A stretch of 59,747 nt of DNA from Planctomycetaceae bacterium (GTDB lineage: Bacteria; Planctomycetota; Planctomycetia; Pirellulales; Pirellulaceae), in assembly GCA_020638975.1 (NCBI GenBank), contig JACKHN010000036.1:1-59747 (forward strand). Direction: 5' to 3'. Made by a program: the position numbers and the translations under genes. Shown here piece by piece: positions 53,101 through 59,747 of this stretch (position 1 is its first letter; every line of letters starts with the position of its first letter). The notes under the pieces are model-generated. The model had not been told where the DNA came from and ran no database searches. It was given only the letters and a program-made list of their open reading frames with translations.

Positions 53101-56100
53101 CGTGGGATAGCCGAGCGGACCGCGAATTGCCGCGATCTCGGGGCGATCTTGAAGCGAGTTGATCGAACTGTCGATCGCACGCGCATTCGGGGCCAAATAG
53201 TAGTTTCCGATGGAACCGTCGACAAACAGTGGATCGTTCGCGCCGGTCAAAACGATCGCCGACGCACCAAGTCCCGTTCCCAAGGTGTTCGCGGTATTTC
53301 CGCGATAGAGCGTACCGCCAACAACGGTGGACACGGAGGTGGCATCGACATCGATACCTGTCGCAAAATCGGCGACGATATTGTTCAGCAATGTTGGGCT
53401 CGCATTATTGGCAACGCGAATCCCCGTCCCCAATCTGCTTTCGCCCACAATCGTGTTATTGATGATTCGTCCGAAAGGGATTGCCGCTCGTTGTTCGCCC
53501 GCAAGATTTGCGTCGCCAGTAAAGCTAATGCCTCCCTGACCACTGCGTGCAATTACATTGTTCGCTATGACGACACCGGTAGTGAGGCCAACGGTATTGA
53601 CTTCGCGAGTCGTTCGCGGTGGTCCGACATGTGGTGTATTCCCGAGACCATCGCGAGCGGCGGCGGCGGAAACGATTCCGAAGTTCAACGAATTCGTAAT
53701 GCTGTTCGAGTGCACCAGCACTTGCCCTTGTTCGCGGACAACATTGCGGTCGCCTGTATCCGTAAACTCGGTGACGCCAAATCGTCCCGCTTCGTCGGTA
53801 TCAATTCGAATCGTGTAATCGCCAACCGAGAACGTGCTCCCAAATAGGTCGCCGCTACCTGCGACGAATGGGTTGTAATTGAAGTTAGCGAAGCCGCTAA
53901 CGCCGATGTAATACGTCCCGGTCGACGTCGCCGTGTATTGAAGGAACGAATCGAAAGTGACAAAGTCATCGTCGTTCGACGCTCGCAGTATTCCTTGACT
54001 GTCAAAGAGCAACACCACGGAGTCTAAGTTCGATCCGACCGTTCGGGCGTCGATATCGATCGTGACCGTCTGTCCTGCGGAAAGATTGACCGAGAACAGG
54101 TCCGCATCGGCTGAAATTGTCGCCAGATTCCCGTTATCACCAATCGTGCCGGTACCAACAAAACTCGTAACGCCACTGGTCCCAACTCCGGTACTCACAG
54201 CGGTGCTTAGGGTATCGTTCGGCTCATTCGCCGTGGCGTTTCGCGTCACATTGAATGACGAGAAACTCAACTTCGCGTTTCCAAAGAGATTAATAACGCT
54301 ACTGCCGCTTACCGGCGCAGTCGGTGACGACTGCGATCCGGTAACCACGCCATCTGCCATTGCGGCAGTAATCGCGAGGACCGATCGAGTAGTTGTCGAG
54401 TTGATCGCGTCACGAATTCGGCGAGCGATCTGTACCGCCGTGTCACTGATGTTGTAGGGAATGCGAACATTCGTCGCAGCAACGCCGTTGCCAATGGCGA
54501 GATCCTCGAACTCGAAGGTCACATGCTTGGAACCGTCACTCAGCGTAAAAGTCTGGCCTTCGACAATCGAGTGACCGGCCGGGGCGGCAAACGACACTGC
54601 ATTTGTCAATCGATCGTTCGTATCGAAGGATCGGTTTAAGAGGATTTCAGTCCCAAAATCGCCGACCGTGACACCAAACTCTTCGGCCCGTCGAATTTCG
54701 AGTTGGTACGCCCCTGTCTTGATCTGATTATCGGGGAAGAAGGTGGCGGGCAAATTCAGATTGAACAACTGAGGATTGCTGACAAAGGTTGGATTGGCCG
54801 TCGCTCCCATCACCACTTCGCCTCGCTCCGCGAAACCGATGATTATGTCGTCGACGTAAATGCCTTCATGAGCGTTGTCCAATCCACGCAACGCGCCTGG
54901 ATATCCAAACGCGCCATTACCCGGCGGGCCACTTGCCTGGAACGCACCGAATTCGTCACCCGCCAGAGATTCTTCCAACCCCAACGGACCTGGGTCGGTA
55001 ACCCTGTGCCCAACGACGTTAATCACATTCTGGTAGCTGGTGACCGAGTCGCCAGAATGGTTGAGCGGCAGCGAGGGTGCCTGACTGAAGTCGGTCAGTA
55101 CGGTCGAACCGATCAGATTGACGCGACGCGCTCCATCGGCAACTGCGACAACCGATAGATTTCGGTTCACGCGAGCGGTATTGATCGCGGACAGGATTAG
55201 TTGCGATACATCAGCGGCAGAAACCGTCGTGGAAGGGAACACAGGAATGACGATCGAATTCGGATCGGCCGCTCCCGGGAAGCCCGTTGAGGTGACCGTC
55301 GCGACATTCGTCAAATCGAGCGTATGCGAGGCAGTCCCCCCCAAATGAATCGAACCGTTGCCTAGATAGGTCGGAGACAAGCCAAGTCCCGATCCGCCGA
55401 CGACCTGGACGATCAGATTTCCAAGTTCATCCTGATTCCGTTGCGTGGTGCTGGTATTGATGGTCGGCGTCAGTGTCATGTCGACATTGTGATCGGTGAT
55501 GCCGAGTTGAATTAACAACGACGAACCCGTAAAGAACCCGCCCGCTGTCCCAACGCCGATAATACGGGCATTGAGTCCCAATCCCGCACCGTTCAGCGCC
55601 GCAACTGTCGCATTGGCAACTTGCGTCTCGTCGGAAGTCGGTGTAACGCTGATGACTTGATTCCCAAAGGTTGTCACTCCATCAAGGTCGTACTCGAAGG
55701 TAATCGTGGGTGTCCCAATGCCTCGATTGATCGTGAAGCGATCACCATCTTCGATACCGAGATTCAGGAACCCATTGAGGTTGCGATCTTCGTTACCCAG
55801 ATCCAAGAAGCCGTCCGCGTCCAGATCCTCTAGTGGGTCCAGAATTCCGTTGAAGTTGACGTCTTCGTTGATTCGATCCAACCTTCCATCGCCGTCGAGA
55901 TCCTCGGTCACGCCACCGGCCGGAATCTCAATGATCAGATCGTTCACTCGCAGCCCACGATTCCCAGGCGCTACTAAACCATTGTCATCGAATTCAAACG
56001 TAATCGAAGATCCAGGTCGGCTGATCGTAAACGACTCGCCATCGAGCAACGCATTGGGGTCAGTGGCCGGATCGGGGATTTGTAGGGCGTATCCACTCTC

Positions 56101-59100
56101 GAACTCAAAGTTCACCGTGACATTGCCATCGCCGATCGAAAAGATCTCACCATCACCGATATCAGCGCCAGCTACTGCCACGATCTGGTCGGTGTAACCT
56201 GCGATGGCCTGACCGATTGCTTGAGCTGTTACCTTCGCCACCTCGGTACTGGTCATCCCAGCATTCACTTTCACTGCTGTGCGCCCGGCGGTCACACCGG
56301 GCCGTCCATCGATGAACTGCGTTGGCAGCCCGCTCGAAACAATGTTTCGCGCCGTTGGCAGATTCACGCGATTGCCACTCTGATACACCTCGAAGGGCTC
56401 GATGATGTCGATGGCGAGGTCATAGGCCCCGGTGGCAGTTGGAATCACTTTCGTAACATTCGGAGCCAGCGACGTATCAACACTTTGATTCGTGATGTCG
56501 AGCGTAAGACCGCCGGTGAAGAGCGTTTGTGTAAATCCGCCAAAAGTAAACGTCTGTGACGCCAAGCGAGGAGCCAATCCCAAGTCGGCCGTCCGAATCG
56601 CGTCGCGAAGCAGTTGGAGCAGCTCCGTTTGTGTACGAGGCGTCGTCAGCCGCAGGAGGCTCGGCGTGCCGCTTGTGTTGACCGTGTGCGTCGTCGTATT
56701 GAGTTCGACGGTGTTACCGCCAGTGAACGTTGGTGTCAGTGCCAAGGTCGCGTTCGATCTCACTGCAAAGCCGATCTGCGAAGCGATCGTCGCGGGCGTC
56801 ATTCCCTGCGAGACAAAGATTCGGTTCGCGCCGGCGCTGATAACGCCATTGGTATCGAACTCGAAGACAACATCCCCGCTGCCGACGTTATCGTTAATGA
56901 TAAACGTATTTCCATCTTGGATACCGCCTGGACCTACGCCCGCCGAGGATGCTTGAAGCACGATATCGCTTAGACTGATGCGGATCGCATTCGCGGCGAC
57001 GACGCCATTGCTATCAAACTCGAACACAACTGGAGTTCCCGCTGGTCCCTCCAAGATGGAAATGCTCTCACCATCGGTCAATCCGCCGATCGCGCTACCC
57101 TGGACCGGCAATTGGATCGTCACATCGGCACTGCCATCGAAATTGGGGTTATAGCCGAGATTGCCACTGCTGCTAACACCGACGTAGTACGTTCCGCCAG
57201 TAACCGCCGTGAAGTCGATGGAAGCTTGGGTGTTGAAGCCTGCTGAGGCGCTGCGAATCAAACGTCCTTGTCGATCGAACAATTGGATGGCAGGCTGAAG
57301 CCCCAACGAGGAAGCAGTGGCATTGATCGTGACCTCGTCGCCTGTCGCCAAGTCCATGCGGACGAAGTCAACATCCAATCCAGCCTCGAAGGGGAATGCC
57401 GGATTGTCGCCGATCACTCCCGACGCGCGGAATAAGGTCGGTCCGCCGGTAATGCCTGTATTTGTCGCCGTGGCAAAACGATCGTTCGATTCGACCGACA
57501 GGTCTACAGTGGACTGAGCTGGAGTGAAGGCTCCTTGAATCGCGTCGACGATATTGCGAGCAATACCTTCGGGGCTTGTCGTGGCATCAAAAGCAACGGA
57601 GATCACATCCGAAGGGCTCACAGCCGCGTTACCCGCCGAGAAGGACACACCGGTGGGTAAATCAACAACGCTCCCAGTTGCAATTGCGTTAATCCCGAAG
57701 GCACTATTGATCGCAGCTGCCATCGAGGCTGCGATGACGTTGGCACTTTGGGTCGGTGCGAAAGCGATCGCGTTGGCTGTGGTGTCGGTTAGTCCGGGCG
57801 TGCCGCTAATGGTCAGAGCCGGTGCACCCGATTGATCGACCGAGGTCGTCGCACCCAGGAACACTTCGCCACCACCAAGGTTCACGGGTGTCACATTGAC
57901 CCCTGCGTTCAAGATGGCTGCAACCATCAGATCGGCAATCTCGTCCTGATTGCCGCTCACAAACGGTTGGGTCAGACTCGGAGCGGCGGTTGTGTTTACG
58001 ACGTGCAAAGTACTTCCCAGTCGCACCAACCCGTTTCCAACGTTGGTGGGAGTTAATCGCAGCCCCGAATTGAGAATCACATCCACCATGCGGTCGGCGA
58101 TCTCGTTGGCCGTCGCCGGAATGATTCGATTCGTTAGTGTTGCAGTATCCGAGGTATCAACCGTATGCCGGAAGACGCCCAACCGGATGACACCGCCGCC
58201 TTGACTCACCGGATTCAAACCGAGATTCGCCGAACGCAAGGCACCAATGATTGCATTCACGACTTGAGCCTGGCTGCTGCTGTCGGTAACAGAGATGACA
58301 CGATTACCGAGGGCGACGTTGTTATCTTTGTCAAACTCAAACACCGTTGGCTGACCGCTGCCGCCCGTTGTCACCGAGAACGTCTCGCCATCTTGGATAC
58401 CGCCAAAGCCTGCTCCAGCAATCGGAACTTGAAATTCGATATTGGTGATATCGATCGCTCGCGCGCCCTGAATTACGATCCCGTCGCTATCAAACTCAAA
58501 TGCCAAATCGGCACCACCTGCTCCGTCATTGATTGTGAATCGCTGACCATCGGTCAGAGCACTCATCGGGTTTCCCGTTACCGGGACAGCCGGGTCTACC
58601 GCCGCTGGGATTCGGATACCTTGATCGACGATTAGGTCAATGATGTTGTTGCCACCAGCAAAAACGCCGTCATTGTCGAATTCAAAAGCGATGCCATTCA
58701 CGCTGAAAACTTGACCATCGCCAAGCGCGGCCGCTCCGGCTCCCGGGACGAGCAGACTCGTGCCGCTTTCAAACTCGAATGTCTTTGTCAGGTTTCCGCT
58801 GGTCACCGTAAAGCTCTGACCATCGCGATACGCTAAGCCGTTCTGCACCGCGATGTCGCGGGAAAATCCGCCATTGGAATCGAACTCAAATGTGATCGTA
58901 CGCCCACTTGTCGGAGTTACGGTGAACGAATTGCCGTCGCGGATCTGCGCGCCGTTTGGTGCCGCAAGCGTATACCCCAGATCGAATTCCAAACGACGAG
59001 CGGTTGTTTGCGAGGTTCCATCAAGCGTGACGACCTGTGCATCGCGGAGTGCCGCACCCGCGATTGTGCGTAATTCGCTACCAACGCTGCCAACCGTTCC

Positions 59101-59747
59101 AACGCCCGCTGGTCCCAAGTCCATCTCGCCGGCCGTTGCAAAGTCAAAACGTAGCCGCAGGTTTTCGCTGCCCGCAAAGCGACCGAGAGGAACGCGAGCC
59201 TGCCGCCAGAACGTACCCGCAGCGATCGTGCTTTCGAACAGCGGTTGGACGCACGGTTCTCCAGCCGCAGATGGGAACTGGCACAGCGTGTCGAAATCAA
59301 ACGGAGCGCTCGGGTCGTAGCCATCACCGAAGTCAAATTCGTCTGCTAACTCCGAGTCCTGGTAGAGGTTATTGGTCGCCAGCAGCGTCCACTCGCCATC
59401 ATCATCACTGACGAACACGCGGAACGAATCGCGGGTGAGTTGCTCCGGATTTCCCGGAGCATAGTCAGTATCCTCGGTATCCATGAAGTAATTGAAGTAC
59501 AACACTGGCAAATCAGCAGGCGCATAACCAGCAAGACTGAAAGGATTCGTTACGATCGTTCCATGAGCGCCGCCTGGAAAATCGTAGTTTCGCGATAAAG
59601 CGTTCGTATAGGGATTGTTGGAGAAGCGTTGATTTCCACCGACGTTGGTACTTCGGTCATTGCCGAAGTAGAAACTGGACCCTCCCGAATCATTGACTTC
59701 AATTTGACTGTGGTCGAATGTTTCGTAATTAACATTGAGCGGATCAT
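50119..59747 (-). CDS. Giant FEFD-repeat/dockerin protein, C-terminal 3208 residues (runs off right edge)
   Basis: The frame is open through the right edge, so the N-terminus is missing; the TTG at 59511 is internal. The first visible residues (SSFYFGN, then TNPFSLAGYAPADLPVLYFNYF) match the 8585-residue protein (QSFYFGD and SNPFSLKGYSAEDIPAVYFSYF). From the visible start, in order: a beta domain typical of this pair; about 16 FEFD repeats mixed with PPC-like domains (VDFVRMDLATGDEVTINA); a cluster of Asp-rich DxDxDG repeats (55745-55915); the YVDDIIIGFAERGEVV block; beta-helix segments; more FEFD repeats; a GEVED domain (LDAWIDFNQDGDWND, then GEVEDYRV); a dockerin pair (50440-50690) followed by QAEGEAN; and a tail ending GVDDIFGDWV. 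Compared with the larger paralogue it lacks the cadherin-like array between GEVED and dockerin. Surface role inferred from architecture. Confidence 0.9.
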   Translation of the reverse strand, partial: DPLNVNYETFDHSQIEVNDSGGSSFYFGNDRSTNVGGNQRFSNNPYTNALSRNYDFPGGAHGTIVTNPFSLAGYAPADLPVLYFNYFMDTEDTDYAPGNPEQLTRDSFRVFVSDDDGEWTLLATNNLYQDSELADEFDFGDGYDPSAPFDFDTLCQFPSAAGEPCVQPLFESTIAAGTFWRQARVPLGRFAGSENLRLRFDFATAGEMDLGPAGVGTVGSVGSELRTIAGAALRDAQVVTLDGTSQTTARRLEFDLGYTLAAPNGAQIRDGNSFTVTPTSGRTITFEFDSNGGFSRDIAVQNGLAYRDGQSFTVTSGNLTKTFEFESGTSLLVPGAGAAALGDGQVFSVNGIAFEFDNDGVFAGGNNIIDLIVDQGIRIPAAVDPAVPVTGNPMSALTDGQRFTINDGAGGADLAFEFDSDGIVIQGARAIDITNIEFQVPIAGAGFGGIQDGETFSVTTGGSGQPTVFEFDKDNNVALGNRVISVTDSSSQAQVVNAIIGALRSANLGLNPVSQGGGVIRLGVFRHTVDTSDTATLTNRIIPATANEIADRMVDVILNSGLRLTPTNVGNGLVRLGSTLHVVNTTAAPSLTQPFVSGNQDEIADLMVAAILNAGVNVTPVNLGGGEVFLGATTSVDQSGAPALTISGTPGLTDTTANAIAFAPTQSANVIAASMAAAINSAFGINAIATGSVVDLPTGVSFSAGNAAVSPSDVISVAFDATTSPEGIARNIVDAIQGAFTPAQSTVDLSVESNDRFATATNTGITGGPTLFRASGVIGDNPAFPFEAGLDVDFVRMDLATGDEVTINATASSLGLQPAIQLFDRQGRLIRSASAGFNTQASIDFTAVTGGTYYVGVSSSGNLGYNPNFDGSADVTIQLPVQGSAIGGLTDGESISILEGPAGTPVVFEFDSNGVVAANAIRISLSDIVLQASSAGVGPGGIQDGNTFIINDNVGSGDVVFEFDTNGVISAGANRIFVSQGMTPATIASQIGFAVRSNATLALTPTFTGGNTVELNTTTHTVNTSGTPSLLRLTTPRTQTELLQLLRDAIRTADLGLAPRLASQTFTFGGFTQTLFTGGLTLDITNQSVDTSLAPNVTKVIPTATGAYDLAIDIIEPFEVYQSGNRVNLPTARNIVSSGLPTQFIDGRPGVTAGRTAVKVNAGMTSTEVAKVTAQAIGQAIAGYTDQIVAVAGADIGDGEIFSIGDGNVTVNFEFESGYALQIPDPATDPNALLDGESFTISRPGSSITFEFDDNGLVAPGNRGLRVNDLIIEIPAGGVTEDLDGDGRLDRINEDVNFNGILDPLEDLDADGFLDLGNEDRNLNGFLNLGIEDGDRFTINRGIGTPTITFEYDLDGVTTFGNQVISVTPTSDETQVANATVAALNGAGLGLNARIIGVGTAGGFFTGSSLLIQLGITDHNVDMTLTPTINTSTTQRNQDELGNLIVQVVGGSGLGLSPTYLGNGSIHLGGTASHTLDLTNVATVTSTGFPGAADPNSIVIPVFPSTTVSAADVSQLILSAINTARVNRNLSVVAVADGARRVNLIGSTVLTDFSQAPSLPLNHSGDSVTSYQNVINVVGHRVTDPGPLGLEESLAGDEFGAFQASGPPGNGAFGYPGALRGLDNAHEGIYVDDIIIGFAERGEVVMGATANPTFVSNPQLFNLNLPATFFPDNQIKTGAYQLEIRRAEEFGVTVGDFGTEILLNRSFDTNDRLTNAVSFAAPAGHSIVEGQTFTLSDGSKHVTFEFEDLAIGNGVAATNVRIPYNISDTAVQIARRIRDAINSTTTRSVLAITAAMADGVVTGSQSSPTAPVSGSSVINLFGNAKLSFSSFNVTRNATANEPNDTLSTAVSTGVGTSGVTSFVGTGTIGDNGNLATISADADLFSVNLSAGQTVTIDIDARTVGSNLDSVVLLFDSQGILRASNDDDFVTFDSFLQYTATSTGTYYIGVSGFANFNYNPFVAGSGDLFGSTFSVGDYTIRIDTDEAGRFGVTEFTDTGDRNVVREQGQVLVHSNSITNSLNFGIVSAAAARDGLGNTPHVGPPRTTREVNTVGLTTGVVIANNVIARSGQGGISFTGDANLAGEQRAAIPFGRIINNTIVGESRLGTGIRVANNASPTLLNNIVADFATGIDVDATSVSTVVGGTLYRGNTANTLGTGLGASAIVLTGANDPLFVDGSIGNYYLAPNARAIDSSINSLQDRPEIAAIRGPLGYPTSPILAPDMDAIGQSRVDDPAVASAPGQGSNVFKDRGALDRADFAGPTAVLISPRDNDALGFDSDGRVTYVNLTNQVVQNFSIQLLDGIEPNDPQDGTGASDASVRADRVTVFRDDEKLVAGVDYKFSYDATNNIIRLTPLAGIWEIDRKYDIELSNSRGLEISAPNGTEVVDGDSFGLTDEYGNSVNFEFDSGYVLQVPQTLALQIPKTGGATIRDRDTITVTNTATSLTQVFEFDLDGFVTTGRIPIPFKVTDSANTLATSIVQAIGLADADLELSPVNLQNFGGRAVHLGTKSAHIVDLSNSTLTATGQVGGIEDGQTFSIDNGVRRVVFEFTSQGGLTIGDRAIPFSFSQTNEQIAQSIVSAITLEGLGLTPSYVALSNGLINVGGQFQHIIDVTNSTPLPDGTLPPPSKLILSGTPGATQEFGIRVPTVAGALDLTKIMDGEELTISDGTNLFTIELDSDGIVAPDDPDSHPRIVVTYNASTTTGQLVNAIAIAIRNGGVGLSPSNAGNGVIRLGGTSLHSLDLTKSSFTQVGLPGTAASVAVPFQVGSSFTAGVSSLTPIFTEAEMAQSIANAIGVARTSNRLRDVIATVKGPDINIEGVSNVTGLATFLRSDIVDIAGNPLKPNRDDGTTRFTISVGSGVDYGDAPSPYPTRLVDDGARHDVVGDFFLGASVDVDFDGQPSALADGDDKDRLDDEDGVVFNTDLVGGSNAMITVTASASGQLDAWIDFNQDGDWNDANEQIFTSRLLSGGQNVLTVNVPGIATPGNTFARFRFSGSGNLRPTGPATDGEVEDYRVTIVGNPWHNSAKPLDVDQNNFVVPLDALIIINYINANGAGPLPSAPAGNPNKIDTNGDGSVGPIDVLLVVNALNGAGLQAEGEANMAVTPIASKGAAVDSLTLLTSDVLIDQRIDVYDQYEAQSQVREAKFEAVRVSTNDEVFGRIDTFTSAIVGEGVETARSDRGEVDELDDLTLDQTWASGVDDIFGDWV

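Overview
The window reads as planctomycete DNA, most likely from the Pirellulales. The main grounds are a BBP7-type outer-membrane barrel gene and very large proteins that pair a basic N-terminus carrying an LE(D/N/E)RxxLA motif with type I dockerins. Two genes run off the edges. There is no tRNA, rRNA, CRISPR array or recognisable insertion sequence.

Layout, left to right. (1) 1-408, minus strand: the first 136 codons of a giant protein that continues off the left edge. (2) 459-26216, minus: one gene for a protein of about 8585 residues. (3) 26217-26968: leader of the giant gene and a strong terminator. (4) 26969-32842, minus: a cluster with a GAF-HlyD fusion, a periplasmic HlyD adaptor, a PqqD-like/M50 protease/HlyD fusion and a DUF3467 protein. 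(5) 33236-34539, plus and divergent from (4): a 117-residue protein with a variant of the giant-protein N-terminal motif, then a GAF-like protein with a Cys/His cluster. (6) 34609-36567, minus: a short accessory SecA. (7) 36980-38326, plus: the BBP7 barrel. (8) 38455-49953, minus: three more LExRxxLA/dockerin proteins of 1341, 1353 and 893 residues. One has an intact HExxH protease motif and two carry a cohesin-like module. (9) 50119-59747, minus: the C-terminal 3208 residues of another giant paralogue that runs off the right edge.

How the genes may work together (inference): six exported-looking proteins share a basic N-terminal motif, dockerin pairs, an EGE tripeptide beside the dockerins and a short hydrophobic/aromatic C-terminal motif. 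They surround a compact set of envelope genes containing an ATPase (SecA-like), three HlyD-type adaptors, an intramembrane protease with a PqqD-like peptide-binding domain, and a beta-barrel. No ABC transporter and no TolC are present. A reasonable hypothesis is a dedicated export and surface-assembly locus for giant dockerin proteins, in which the DLR/AYLD/NPAD (cohesin-like) modules could receive the dockerins. No part of this assembly is proven by sequence alone. Domain names were assigned by reading motifs, not by profile searches.
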